Shown here: positions 7,044 to 14,518 of the stretch, in pieces | How the letters are laid out: each line of letters begins with the position of its first letter | How positions within the stretch are numbered: position 1 is the stretch's first letter | Source of the DNA: JAYEHL01 sp041653935 | Lineage (GTDB): Bacteria > Chloroflexota > Dehalococcoidia > E44-bin15 | NCBI GenBank assembly: GCA_041653935.1 | Contig: JBAZEO010000007.1 | Span: 4,913 to 68,912 of the forward strand | Direction: 5' to 3' | DNA length: 64,000 nucleotides | Program-made: the position numbers and the translations under genes | Notes under the pieces: model-generated | The model's database searches: none | What the model saw: only the letters and a program-made list of their open reading frames with translations | Told to the model about the DNA's origin: nothing

Positions 7044-8022
7044 GACGAAAATCCCGTGGGTTAAGAACACTGATGGATCGCAAGGCGAAACGCTGAACGT
7101 TAATGTCGGATGCACACCGATAGCTTCAGGTTGTAGAAACTGTTGGAGTGAAGATTTGCATGAAAAGCGCCATAAAGCGTATCTCGCGGGTAAGCTCCAG
7201 AACTGCCCGCAGTATGCCAGGCCGTTCTCGACAATTCAGTTTTTTCCTGAGCGGCTGGAGATACCGCTTCGGCGCAGAAAGCCGACGACATACTTCATTA
7301 ATTCGGTCAGTGATCTGTTTCATCCTGACGTGCCGGATGAGTATATTGATGAAGTTCTAGCTCGCGTTTTACTTTGCCAGAGACATACGTTCATAGTTCT
7401 TACTAAAAGAGTTGCGCGTATGCAAGAATACCTCTCGGATACTGAACGTATGGGAATGGTCTACCAAGAAGCTGATGACCATGTTTGGAGTGAAGGGATA
7501 AATCCATCCGAACGAAATAAAATGATGATTGAGCATACGCCTGAATCTGAAATTGAATGGCAGGGTGATATGGCATTCGGACTTCGGGAGGTATGGCCAC
7601 TCCCGAACCTCATCCTCGGAACCTCGGTATCCACACAGCCCGAAGCAGACGAGAACATAAAATATCTACTCCAGATACCGGCTGCCTGCAGGATCGTGAG
7701 TATTGAACCGATGCTGGAGGCCGTGAATTTGATGAGGTTGGAAACAAGCACAGGATGGGTTAATGCATTATATGGTTTTTCGCAATATGTTAGCCGCGGC
7801 GAATCACTCGACGGAATCATTTGTGGCTGTGAAAGTGGCAAGAAACGCCGACCGTTCAATGAGGACTGGGCGCGTCGATTGCGTGATGAATGTCACGCGG
7901 CAGGCTGCGACTTCTTCTACAAACAGGGAATTCAAGGCGGCAAGCTGGTTCGCATGCCTCTTCTCGATGGAGTACTGCACGACTCGCTCCCGTGGGTGGC
8001 GAAGGCGGAGGTATCCAAGTGA
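7036..8022 (+). CDS. DUF5131 (phage Gp37/Gp68) family protein, radical SAM-like
   Basis: Matches the Gp37/Gp68 family, common in phages and mobile elements. Typical blocks are visible: KIPWVKNTDGSQG at the start (the family more often has IEWTD), then NVGCTPIASGCRNCW with the Cys cluster near residue 30-40, INSVSDLFHPDVPDEYI near 100, LTKRVARM near 130, LGTSVSTQPEAD near 200, RIVSIEPMLEAV near 220 and IICGCESGKKRRPF near 265. The family resembles spore photoproduct lyase-type radical SAM proteins; the substrate is unknown. The ATG at 7036 follows GAGGAGGAGAAG. Confidence 0.85.
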   Translation: MGKTKIPWVKNTDGSQGETLNVNVGCTPIASGCRNCWSEDLHEKRHKAYLAGKLQNCPQYARPFSTIQFFPERLEIPLRRRKPTTYFINSVSDLFHPDVPDEYIDEVLARVLLCQRHTFIVLTKRVARMQEYLSDTERMGMVYQEADDHVWSEGINPSERNKMMIEHTPESEIEWQGDMAFGLREVWPLPNLILGTSVSTQPEADENIKYLLQIPAACRIVSIEPMLEAVNLMRLETSTGWVNALYGFSQYVSRGESLDGIICGCESGKKRRPFNEDWARRLRDECHAAGCDFFYKQGIQGGKLVRMPLLDGVLHDSLPWVAKAEVSK

Positions 8023-8363
8023 AAAAAGATAAATTGGAATGGCTCGCCCGACATTGGGCGGCGAAAATCGGTGTAAAGGTAAATCCAATATCAATAGTCC
8101 CGATGCTTGGCAAGTGGGCATCAATATCCAGTCGTGGATTAAAACTAAATATTGATCTATTGAATACTCCGCGAAAATTATGCGAATTTGTGATTGTCTA
8201 TGAACTTGTGCGATCCATACATCCGCATAATAAATTATTCAATGCGTTCATGCTCACCTATATGCCTGATTGGGAACGCCGTAGGGATCAGCTTGATAAT
8301 ATCGGAGCACAATGCCCTGATAAGGTGGAGAAGGCGGAGGTAGTAAATCATGGCATGTGCTAA
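8019..8363 (+). CDS. YgjP-like (DUF45) protein lacking the metal-binding histidines
   Basis: The GTG at 8019 overlaps the previous stop and follows GGAGG. The 114-residue product aligns by eye with the C-terminal half of YgjP/WLM metallopeptidases: LARHWAAKIGVKVNPISIVP, then GLKLNIDLLNTPRKLCEFVIVYELVR and NAFMLTYMPDWERRRDQLDN. In active members the middle block reads HELxH. Here it is YELVR, so both motif His residues are replaced, and the protein is unlikely to be a protease. The start is uncertain because the same frame is open further upstream. Confidence 0.65.
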   Translation: MKKDKLEWLARHWAAKIGVKVNPISIVPMLGKWASISSRGLKLNIDLLNTPRKLCEFVIVYELVRSIHPHNKLFNAFMLTYMPDWERRRDQLDNIGAQCPDKVEKAEVVNHGMC

Positions 8364-8583
8364 GCGAGAGCGTACAGGTAGTTGCGGACATTATCAATGC
8401 CCATTTCCTGCAGTTAGTGGTTATGAATGTGTAGATATTTTCTGTGGCTATTGTGAGGTCGGTGAAGGTTGTGTTGATAAATGCGAGTGGAGCTGTGAAG
8501 CTGTAGATAGCGACAAAGCATTGGAAGCTGTTTATGAAGCATTTCCTGAATTGCGTGATGTTATACCGGAGGTAACCAAGTGA
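8350..8583 (+). CDS. Cys-rich small protein, 77 aa
   Basis: Twelve Cys residues in 77 positions (CGHYQCPF, CVDIFCGYCEVGEGC, CEWSC), suggesting one or two small metal-binding clusters. The C-terminal third is acidic and helical. Overlaps its upstream neighbour by 14 bases. No family recognised. Confidence 0.5.
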   Translation: MACAKRERTGSCGHYQCPFPAVSGYECVDIFCGYCEVGEGCVDKCEWSCEAVDSDKALEAVYEAFPELRDVIPEVTK

Positions 8584-8669
8584 AAACACAAATGACGTAC
8601 GCGCACGAACTGGCACTATGTGGTCTCCGCAGGATAGCAGAACGCGAAGGATGGAGAAAACAATGTTGA
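8580..8669 (+). CDS. Possible 29-residue peptide
   Basis: GTG at 8580 overlaps the preceding TGA and follows GGAGGTAACC, an excellent ribosome site. The reading frame is short but fills the gap to the next gene, whose start it overlaps. The product is basic (MKTQMTYAHELALCGLRRIA..). It may be a real small protein or only a translational coupler. Confidence 0.4.
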   Translation: MKTQMTYAHELALCGLRRIAEREGWRKQC

Positions 8670-9067
8670 GCAAGCGTAGCGACCGGCCCAAAATATCTGA
8701 GAATGCGTTCCAAGCGCAATTTATTGATCTAGCTCGTCAATTGGGTTGGAGGGTAGCGCACTTCAGGCCGTCGATAAATAGGCGCGGTAAGTGGTCAACC
8801 GCCGTGCAGGGTGATGGCGTCGGGTTTCCAGATAACATCCTCGTCAAAGGCAGTCGAATCATAGCAGCTGAATTAAAAAGTGAGGCTGGCAAACTCACAC
8901 CGGAGCAACTTATATGGCTCAATGTGTTCAGGCTTACTGATGCAGAAGTCTATGTATTTAAGCCGTCCGACTATGACAACATCGTTGAGATATTGAGGCA
9001 TAAGCCGGATAACCGAACAATCCCAGAAATGATGATGGACGCGGCGGCGAAGCGGGGGCAGATGTAA
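8663..9067 (+). CDS. VRR-NUC domain nuclease, 134 aa
   Basis: A stand-alone VRR-NUC protein of the PD-(D/E)XK superfamily, often acting on branched DNA during phage recombination or packaging. Visible: ISENAFQAQFIDLARQLGW (N-terminal helix), HFRPSI, then GDGVGFPDNILVKG with the catalytic Asp, IAAELKSEAGKLTPEQLIW carrying the ExK pair, and the LTPEQ block typical of the family. The ATG at 8663 follows GGAG by six bases. About the usual length. Confidence 0.85.
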   Translation: MLSKRSDRPKISENAFQAQFIDLARQLGWRVAHFRPSINRRGKWSTAVQGDGVGFPDNILVKGSRIIAAELKSEAGKLTPEQLIWLNVFRLTDAEVYVFKPSDYDNIVEILRHKPDNRTIPEMMMDAAAKRGQM

Positions 9068-9348
9068 TGGATTTAATAGGCAACATATTGTTTGGTGTAA
9101 CCATAGTGTTTTTTATTCCAACCGTTGTCTTGATTTATATCTGGTTGCAAGATCGGAGGAGAATAACAACAGAGGCTGCTACTAAACTTACTTGCGAGTG
9201 TTGCAACTGCGGATGGATTGAGAGGCTCAATAGAGAATATGGGTTGAGTCTGGTTGGCACACAAGATTATATATGTCCACTATGCGGCAATAGGGGAGTT
9301 ATTACAGAGAATAGACCGGCTGCGAACGGCGGAGAGGGCGAAGTCTAA
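9067..9348 (+). CDS. Membrane-anchored zinc-ribbon protein, 93 aa
   Basis: One N-terminal transmembrane helix (about residues 4-27, ILFGVTIVFFIPTVVLIYIW) is followed by a cytoplasmic part with CECCNCGW and CPLCG, a zinc-ribbon arrangement. The TAATG overlap with the VRR-NUC gene sets the start. Function unknown. Confidence 0.55.
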   Translation: MDLIGNILFGVTIVFFIPTVVLIYIWLQDRRRITTEAATKLTCECCNCGWIERLNREYGLSLVGTQDYICPLCGNRGVITENRPAANGGEGEV

Positions 9349-9632
9349 TGAAGATCACTACACGGAAGGACTATGATTACGACAAACGCGGAAAACATGC
9401 CAACGGTAATTATGCGGCTACTATATGGGAGAAGGACTTAGGAAAAGATATAGAGCGTATTGGCGATACTCCAATTGATGCACTCACACAGCTTTATATT
9501 GCCGCTCAGGAGCGCAGGCAATATTATGATAATGCCATGAACGCTATCTTAAAGAAGCGATGGAGACTATGCACGGCGGCTGCTCGCGCCAAAAACCATG
9601 CCATTTCAAGCGTGGGCGAGAGGGACAGATGA
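9348..9632 (+). CDS. Hypothetical protein, 94 aa
   Basis: A charged, Tyr-rich protein (TRKDYDYDKRGKHANGNY, then a helix with QERRQYYDNAMNAILKKRW). TAATG overlap with the previous gene and ATGA overlap with the methyltransferase gene show it is inside one operon. No family recognised. Confidence 0.5.
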   Translation: MKITTRKDYDYDKRGKHANGNYAATIWEKDLGKDIERIGDTPIDALTQLYIAAQERRQYYDNAMNAILKKRWRLCTAAARAKNHAISSVGERDR

Positions 9633-10486
9633 CACCATTTTACACTGATAACCTCGTGGAATTATATCAAGGTGATGCGTTAGAGTTATTGAGACAGATA
9701 CCTTCGGAATCCGTCCACATGGTTTGTACGAGTCCGCCTTATGACAATCTTCGCGTTTACAACGGCTTCACCTGGGACTTCGAGGCGACGGCGAAGGAAC
9801 TCTACCGTGTCCTCGTACCGGGCGGCGTCCTCTGTTGGAATGTCAATGATTCGGTAGTAAACGGGTCCGAAACGCTAACATCCTGCAAGCAAAAGATATT
9901 CTTCCGCGAGTAATGCGGTTTCAGTATTCACGACACGATGATATGGCATAAGCTAAACCATGCAAACCCGGAATTCACTCGCTACCATCAATTATTTGAA
10001 TACGTCTTTATTTTATCCAAAGGCAAGCCAAGATGCTTCAATCCAATAATGGACAAGCCGAATGCTCAAGCCGGGAAAATTGGCGCATTAGGGCAAAACA
10101 CCTATATGAAACGCGATGGTGCGAAGTCTACCAGGCACACCTATATGACCAAAAAACTCGGTATGCGCGGCAATGTATGGAGAGGCAAAACGGCAGGTCA
10201 AGAAGTTGTTTGTAAAAAGCTCTGGCATCCCGCAATGATGCCACTATGGTTGGCTAAAGACCTTATACGGTCGTGGAGCAATGAGGGCGATACGATCCTC
10301 GACCCGTTCGCGGGCAGTTGCACGAGCTTACTTGCGGCCAAGAGTCTTGGCCGTCGCGCTATCGGCATTGAGATAAGCGCGGAATATTGCCGTATGGCGG
10401 TTGATAGACGCCTTTTTGGTCAGATGACGATGGATAGCAACGAATGCCCGCGCTCAGTGGAGCTTGCAACGAAAGGAAAGGGATAA
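9629..10486 (+). pseudogene. DNA methyltransferase (N4/N6 type) interrupted by an in-frame TAA
   Basis: Two open parts lie in one frame: 9629-9913 and 9914-10486. The first holds ALELLRQIPSESVHMVCTSPPYDNLR (the SPPY catalytic motif IV) and ELYRVLVPGGVLCWNVND. The second holds MIWHKLNHANPEFTRYHQ, then ILDPFAGSCTSLLAAKSLGR (SAM-binding motif I) and AIGIEISAEYC. The order is a circularly permuted beta-class enzyme. A TAA at 9911-9913 separates FFRE from CGFSIHD, where related proteins are continuous. Either the gene is broken, the two halves associate, or the stop is read through. A restart at the ATG of 9938 is possible. Confidence 0.8.
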
Positions 10487-10878
10487 TGACAATCGAATCT
10501 TATGGCTTCCAAGAGGTCTTAAAAGTACTCGAGGCAGTTACCGGGGAACGTGACGATGACAATACCTGCGTCGTGTGTGGCTGCACTGATGACCGCGCCT
10601 GCCAGGAAGGATGTTTTTGGATCGCCCGGGGCCTGTGTAGCGCTTGCGTTGATAAAGCCATATTAACAGTCGCCCATGCAATCGAGAGGCAGTCAATATC
10701 AATTCCCTGCCAATATCGAGCCGGGCAGCCGGTCATGACGGATAAGGGACCCGGTAAGATCGAGATCGCTTTTGAGGATGACGGCGGGAACTGGTATCTC
10801 GTTGGGGTCATGGTCGATGGACTGCCGCTAAAGATGATTGTCGACGAACCGGATATCAGGATGATTGGAGATGAGTAA
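10486..10878 (+). CDS. Hypothetical Cys-cluster protein, 130 aa
   Basis: TAATG overlap with the methyltransferase frame. Residues 30-60 contain CVVCGCTDDRACQEGCFW and a later CSAC, a pattern common in uncharacterised phage proteins. The C-terminal half is beta-rich (KIEIAFEDDGGNWYLVGVMV). No assigned function. Confidence 0.6.
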   Translation: MTIESYGFQEVLKVLEAVTGERDDDNTCVVCGCTDDRACQEGCFWIARGLCSACVDKAILTVAHAIERQSISIPCQYRAGQPVMTDKGPGKIEIAFEDDGGNWYLVGVMVDGLPLKMIVDEPDIRMIGDE

Positions 10879-11377
10879 ACGGAGGCGAATGCCGGGAGCG
10901 TACCTGCCCGAAACGAAGCTCCATAAGGGACCGAATGGTCGCAACTTGTGCCGTTGGTGCTTGAAGGAAGTGCCCGTTGGTCGCCGAACCTATTGTAGTG
11001 CTGAATGTGTCCATGAGTGGCGTTGCCGAACTGATCCCGGTTATGTACGGGAAGAGGTACAAAAACGCGATAAAGCCCTATGTAGTCGTTGTGGGCAGCA
11101 ATGCCGAATAGTCACAAGCTTTCATGATGCTTATGTTGCGTTCCGAATGTTAGAGAGATTGTGCCGAGACTGTTTTCAGTATTTCCTCAGAAGGAATCGA
11201 GAACGCCCAACCTGGGAGGCTCATCATAAAGTGGCGGTTGCAGAGGGCGGCGGCGAATGCGGCCTGGATGGATACGAAACGCTATGCAGGGATTGCCATA
11301 AAGCCGAAACTTCCGCACTGAGGAAAAGATTATCTCGGCAAAATAAAAATACATCAGATCAAATGAGGTTGATATGA
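10871..11377 (+). CDS. HNH endonuclease, 168 aa
   Basis: A small HNH nuclease. The N-terminal part has CRWCLKEVPVGRRTYCSAEC, a zinc-finger. The C-terminal part has CSRCG, then WEAHHKVAVAEGGGECGLDGYETLCRDCHKAET: the HH pair, the Gly-rich loop, an Asn-position variant and the C-D-C-H-K ending. It probably cuts DNA, and may be a homing enzyme. Overlaps both neighbours by a few bases. Confidence 0.8.
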   Translation: MSKRRRMPGAYLPETKLHKGPNGRNLCRWCLKEVPVGRRTYCSAECVHEWRCRTDPGYVREEVQKRDKALCSRCGQQCRIVTSFHDAYVAFRMLERLCRDCFQYFLRRNRERPTWEAHHKVAVAEGGGECGLDGYETLCRDCHKAETSALRKRLSRQNKNTSDQMRLI

Positions 11378-11637
11378 GTAAAAAATACTGGTTCGATGAA
11401 GATGGCAGCAAAATCACCATCACGATGAGCCTCGCGATAAAGTCGGGTGGAATGCGTAAATGTTTCTTTCCGTTCCTCTACTCGCCGGGATACAAGGGGA
11501 TTCTAACCGAACCTGACCTGACAAATTGCGCGACCCGCCTTGAGGCTGAAGAGATTGTGCAGCTCCACGCCGATAAGCACGGATGGAAGACGTTCGAGGA
11601 TGATGTCCAGGCGACGGAGGTATGTCATGTCAGTTAA
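11374..11637 (+). CDS. Hypothetical protein, 87 aa
   Basis: ATGA overlap with the HNH gene. The product looks like an all-beta small protein (KITITMSLAIK) with a helix near residues 53-65. It overlaps the following radical SAM gene by eleven bases. Function unknown. Confidence 0.5.
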   Translation: MSKKYWFDEDGSKITITMSLAIKSGGMRKCFFPFLYSPGYKGILTEPDLTNCATRLEAEEIVQLHADKHGWKTFEDDVQATEVCHVS

Positions 11638-12373
11638 ATTGAAGCCGATCTTATATACACCATCTGGTAGAGCTGGAGAATATGCTAATCACGGTTATGC
11701 GTTGAATCTTTATAACGGATGTCCTCATGGTTGTAAATACTGCTATGTGCCGGATATAAAGCATATAGACCGTGAGAAATTTCATTCATCCTGCACACCG
11801 CAGCCCAATATATTGGAGCGACTAAAGGCCGATCTTGATAGACTTGGTAAACTTGATGAGCCTATATTTCTCTGTTTTTCGTGTGATCCTTACCCGCTAG
11901 GTTATAACAATGTGCTTACAAGGGATGCAATCACTCTTATAAAATCCAGCGAGAATAACGTCAGGATTCTTACTAAGAACGGTGGCGATGCACGGTTTGA
12001 CTTTGATCTACTCGATCCAAATGATGAATTCGGAGTAACGCTAACAACCTTAAAAAAGCAATGGGAACCCTATGCTTCGACGCCATATCAACGGATCGAT
12101 GCCATTGTCAAAGCACATGTTCGAGGTATTAAAACCTGGATTAGCTTCGAGCCTGTTATTGATCCTGATGAGACTCTCAGTTTCATGGAACGCATGGCTC
12201 CGTATGCCAACATCTTCAAGATCGGCAAGTTAAATTATCATCCACTCGCTAAAACAATTGACTGGCGTAAGTTCGCAATCGAAGCGTCGACGCTTGCAAC
12301 AAAGCTCGGTGTGCCATTTATGTTGAAGGCCGATCTGAGGGCGTTTTTGAAGCCGGGGGATATTGACTTATAG
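11627..12373 (+). CDS. Radical SAM protein, spore photoproduct lyase-like
   Basis: A 248-residue radical SAM enzyme. NLYNGCPHGCKYCYVP near residue 27-42 carries the CxxxCxxC that binds a 4Fe-4S cluster. FLCFSCDPYPL near 85, RILTKNGGD near 113 and GVTLTTL near 130 match the SplB-like fold that uses SAM to repair or modify nucleic acid. The substrate is not known. The ATG at 11627 follows GGAGG by six bases; the frame upstream is shadow. It is the second SPL-like protein of this operon, with the DUF5131 gene. Confidence 0.8.
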   Translation: MSVKLKPILYTPSGRAGEYANHGYALNLYNGCPHGCKYCYVPDIKHIDREKFHSSCTPQPNILERLKADLDRLGKLDEPIFLCFSCDPYPLGYNNVLTRDAITLIKSSENNVRILTKNGGDARFDFDLLDPNDEFGVTLTTLKKQWEPYASTPYQRIDAIVKAHVRGIKTWISFEPVIDPDETLSFMERMAPYANIFKIGKLNYHPLAKTIDWRKFAIEASTLATKLGVPFMLKADLRAFLKPGDIDL

Positions 12374-12391
12374 CCGCCGATATGATAAAAT
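12363..12391 (+). promoter_or_regulatory. Sigma-70 promoter P3
   Basis: TTGACT (12363-12368), a 17-base spacer and TAAAAT (12386-12391). The -35 overlaps the end of the radical SAM gene. The predicted start coincides with the 5' end of RNA element E3. Confidence 0.75.
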
Positions 12392-12397
12392 AATATC

Positions 12398-12499
12398 GTC
12401 TAGGGAACGTGGTAAGACCGCTTCATATTGTGGTAAAATAAATCTGCACCCGATTCGGGCTACGTTCCCTAGACAAGAACGCGGTTCCTGAGTCGGGTG
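12398..12499 (+). ncRNA. Structured 5' leader RNA, element E3 (compact copy)
   Basis: Helix A is gtctagggaacgt (12398-12410) with its exact complement at 12462-12474. Helix B is accgc (12417-12421) with gcggt (12481-12485). Helix C is cacccgattc (12447-12456) with gagtcgggtg (12490-12499), ten pairs including one G-U. C' is followed by TTTT. The order A-B-C-A'-B'-C' is the same as in E1 and E2. The extra hairpin between B and C is absent, and helix C is longer while B is shorter. Confidence 0.7.
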
Positions 12500-12519
12500 T
12501 TTTGCATTTGGGGGATAGG

Positions 12520-12846
12520 ATGGACGACAAGGAAAAGCGACGGGATGACTATCCGGCACATTTACCGGATTCGCCGGAATGGTTGAAGAAGGGCGCGATC
12601 ACCAAATATGATGATGGCAAATCCAGGCCGTATAAGGCCCGTATTGTGGATAATCATAATGCCAATGGTTGTCTCACTATAAAAAATTTTCATAATACTT
12701 CGTGGCAAGATATGCTTGCTCACCCGGAGGAACTGTGGCCTTGGGGAGAACTGACTCGGACGATCTATAAACGCGATACCGCCGACAGCCGGATTGAGAT
12801 TATCTTCGTATCTCAGGGATCGGCGGCGAAGACGGTGGATGGATGA
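12520..12846 (+). CDS. Hypothetical protein, 108 aa
   Basis: First gene after promoter P3 and element E3. ATG at 12520 follows GGGGGATAGG. Hydrophilic, starting MDDKEKRRDDYPAHLPDSP, with a beta-rich C-terminal half. No family recognised. Confidence 0.5.
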   Translation: MDDKEKRRDDYPAHLPDSPEWLKKGAITKYDDGKSRPYKARIVDNHNANGCLTIKNFHNTSWQDMLAHPEELWPWGELTRTIYKRDTADSRIEIIFVSQGSAAKTVDG

Positions 12847-13061
12847 CTGTCTATAAATCGCTTTTCGGTGGCCAGCATCGCATCAAATCACTGCCACTGC
12901 GCGATACCAGGATTGAGGCCCAGGCCGCGCTCGATGAATACGCCAAGAAGAAAAAATGGAGTAGGTACGGCGAATTCGACGAGAACGGCGAGATGCAGCT
13001 CGACCACATGAAGCCATATCGCGATGTAGTAAAAGCCGAAATGAATTACGAAAGGAGGTGA
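12843..13061 (+). CDS. Hypothetical protein, 72 aa
   Basis: ATGA overlap with the previous gene. The product is basic at the centre (ALDEYAKKKKWSRYGEFDENG), reminiscent of small phage proteins of unknown role. Located immediately before acb2. Confidence 0.5.
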   Translation: MTVYKSLFGGQHRIKSLPLRDTRIEAQAALDEYAKKKKWSRYGEFDENGEMQLDHMKPYRDVVKAEMNYERR

Positions 13062-13065
13062 TACC

Positions 13066-13278
13066 TTGCCAGACGTATCAGACATCGAAAAACGTTTCAC
13101 TGATCATCCGCCGAAGGATGATCAGCCGCAGCGATACACGGAAATCAGGGATAAGGCAAAAGAGTTAGCAAAGCTCATAAATGGCCATTGTCCCGAAAGC
13201 CGTGAGAAGTCGCTGGCACTCACGAAGTTGCAGGAAGTTTCCATGTGGGCGAACGCGTCCATAGCCTGTAACGAATAA
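13066..13278 (+). CDS. acb2: Acb2 anti-CBASS cyclic-nucleotide sponge
   Basis: Strong resemblance to the Acb2 (DUF7681) family: DIEKRFTDHPPKDDQPQRY, then IRDKAKELAKLI, CPESREKSLALTKLQE and VSMWANASIACN. In studied phages, Acb2 hexamers bind and sequester the cyclic di- and trinucleotides made by CBASS immune enzymes, which stops activation of the killing effector. At 70 residues it has the family's normal length. The start is a TTG preceded by AAAGGAGGTGATACC, a nearly perfect ribosome site. It lies in an accessory-gene block typical for anti-defence genes. Confidence 0.9.
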   Translation: MPDVSDIEKRFTDHPPKDDQPQRYTEIRDKAKELAKLINGHCPESREKSLALTKLQEVSMWANASIACNE

Positions 13279-13292
13279 ACCGTAGTGATGAA

Positions 13293-13374
13293 AACTGAAT
13301 AAAGCCAGGGGGCGGTGCTAAGCAAGCTAAAAATCAGTTATCAAGCCGCTCCCTGGTAGGTCAAAAGATTAGCT
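13293..13374 (+). ncRNA. Candidate fourth interleaved-helix RNA (E4) before a gene
   Basis: Helix A aactga (13293-13298) with tcagtt (13334-13339); helix B ccagggggcgg (13305-13315) with ccgctccctgg (13346-13356); helix C agctaa (13325-13330) with ttagct (13369-13374). The order is again A-B-C-A'-B'-C'. There is no clear promoter, and C' directly abuts the AGGAG ribosome site of the next gene. A and C are short enough to be chance, so the match to E1-E3 is tentative. Translation control of the downstream gene is one possible reading. Confidence 0.45.
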
Positions 13375-13389
13375 AGGAGTGATTATTAG

Positions 13390-13587
13390 ATGTCCAGAAA
13401 ACCGAAAAATCTTAAATGTCCAACCTGCGAAGGCGCAAAGCGGGGGAATTGCTGTAGTTGTGGAAAGCATATTCCTCTTGAGAAACAAAACTTATCTCCA
13501 AATCCATATAGCAATGAAATCAATGATGATGATCGGTTACATTTGATATGTGCGGATTGCTATGAGGATTTTCAAGGGGATATTTAA
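13390..13587 (+). CDS. Small zinc-finger protein, 65 aa
   Basis: CPTCEGAKRGNCCSCGKHIP at residues 10-29 and CADCYED near 57 give a treble-clef-like Cys set. AGGAG lies 10 bases before the ATG and is next to the folded element E4. No specific family recognised. Confidence 0.55.
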   Translation: MSRKPKNLKCPTCEGAKRGNCCSCGKHIPLEKQNLSPNPYSNEINDDDRLHLICADCYEDFQGDI

Positions 13588-13646
13588 TAAAAATAGGCCC
13601 GATCCGTCGCCGAACCGAGCCAAGCATCACAAGGAGGTATCCAGAG

Positions 13647-13820
13647 TTGAGTGAAATATTAGCAAAAATCTTTATAACTTCTATTGTTCTTATGATAGTA
13701 AGTTTTGTCGGCGTAATGATAGAAGCTAGAACTGACGAGAAAATCTGGCTTACATTAATGATAATTTTTATAGTTATCGCCTCCATCAGCCTTATAGTTG
13801 GTATATGGGCGTATGGATAG
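13647..13820 (+). CDS. Small two-helix membrane protein, 57 aa
   Basis: TTG start after AAGGAGGTATCC. The product is almost entirely two transmembrane helices (about residues 5-24 and 34-55), separated by a short charged loop (EARTDEK). Could be a superinfection or defence-related membrane peptide; nothing in it decides this. The 60 bases before it hold no gene. Confidence 0.6.
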   Translation: MSEILAKIFITSIVLMIVSFVGVMIEARTDEKIWLTLMIIFIVIASISLIVGIWAYG

Positions 13821-13830
13821 AAAAGAAAAA

Positions 13831-13853
13831 GCGACTCCGTGATCCAGAGTCGC
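13831..13853. terminator. Hairpin, possible terminator
   Basis: gcgactc and gagtcgc form a 7-bp stem with a nine-base loop. On the plus strand no T run follows. On the minus strand the stem is followed by TTTTT, so it would stop leftward transcription better than rightward. Confidence 0.45.
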
Positions 13854-13930
13854 CATCAAGCACCAAACCATTAAAAACCTAACCATATTATAGCAAGCGA
13901 ACGAGTGAAAATCAACGGTGGAGGGTGCAA

Positions 13931-14491
13931 ATGGCGGTTAATAGGGAATCATTTTTAGAGCAGCAGGCGGATGCGTTATTAGCGGGAACGCCTGGAGTTT
14001 ACCCGGAGGCGGAGCTTGTACGGAAAATGGCGGTTGAACGGACTGGGATCGACCTCGACCAGTTCAGCGCCACCGACAACTACAGCGTATGTCACCGCCA
14101 TGGCAATATCACAATAGCCTCTATTATGCGGATGGCGCGACTCACAAGGCCGCAACGGGATATGTTCAGGCTGATCGTCAATGCGCGGCGGAATGGCATT
14201 GCTAAAATCAGGCCGTCAGTCGCGGCGCGAGTTATTAATATCCACCCAAACAACGTCAATCGCATGATCAAGACGATAATATCACGAGTCACGCCCGTCA
14301 TCAATTCGCTGGATGGTGAGGCTGCAAACCATAGTCAAAGTATAGAGTGGCTATTCTGGAGGGAGAGTCGCTGTAAACTGGTACGCAAGCATTATATAAC
14401 GCATAAGCGTAAGACCGTATCGGATACCATGTTTTACATCGAGGATGGTCAGGTAAAGAGGACAAAGAGAATCCCACCGCTGGAGCGATGA
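13931..14491 (+). CDS. Putative DNA-binding regulator, 186 aa
   Basis: The middle (about residues 70-120: RLTRPQRDMFRLIVNARR, then IRPSVAARVINIHPNNVNRMIKTII) looks like a helix-turn-helix of the sigma region 4 or ArpU kind. There is no catalytic motif. It precedes the packaging and structural block, the usual place of a late-gene activator; this role is inference. The ATG at 13931 is chosen over a GTG at 13925 because GGTGGAGG ends six bases before it. The stop overlaps a bidirectional terminator. Confidence 0.55.
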   Translation: MAVNRESFLEQQADALLAGTPGVYPEAELVRKMAVERTGIDLDQFSATDNYSVCHRHGNITIASIMRMARLTRPQRDMFRLIVNARRNGIAKIRPSVAARVINIHPNNVNRMIKTIISRVTPVINSLDGEAANHSQSIEWLFWRESRCKLVRKHYITHKRKTVSDTMFYIEDGQVKRTKRIPPLER

Positions 14492-14501
14492 CGGTGGGAT
14501 T
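14470..14501. terminator. Bidirectional terminator between convergent genes
   Basis: aatcccaccg (14470-14479) and cggtgggatt (14492-14501) form a perfect 10-bp stem. It overlaps the 3' end of the plus-strand regulator gene and lies just past the end of the minus-strand genes. The T runs are short (TTGTGG on plus, TTCTCTTTG on minus), so strength is uncertain. Confidence 0.6.
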
Positions 14502-14518
14502 GTGGTAATGGTTCAGTA

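Noticed and set aside
13861..13930. Promoter before the putative regulator (TATTAT at 13886)
   Set aside because: No acceptable -35 at the right distance.
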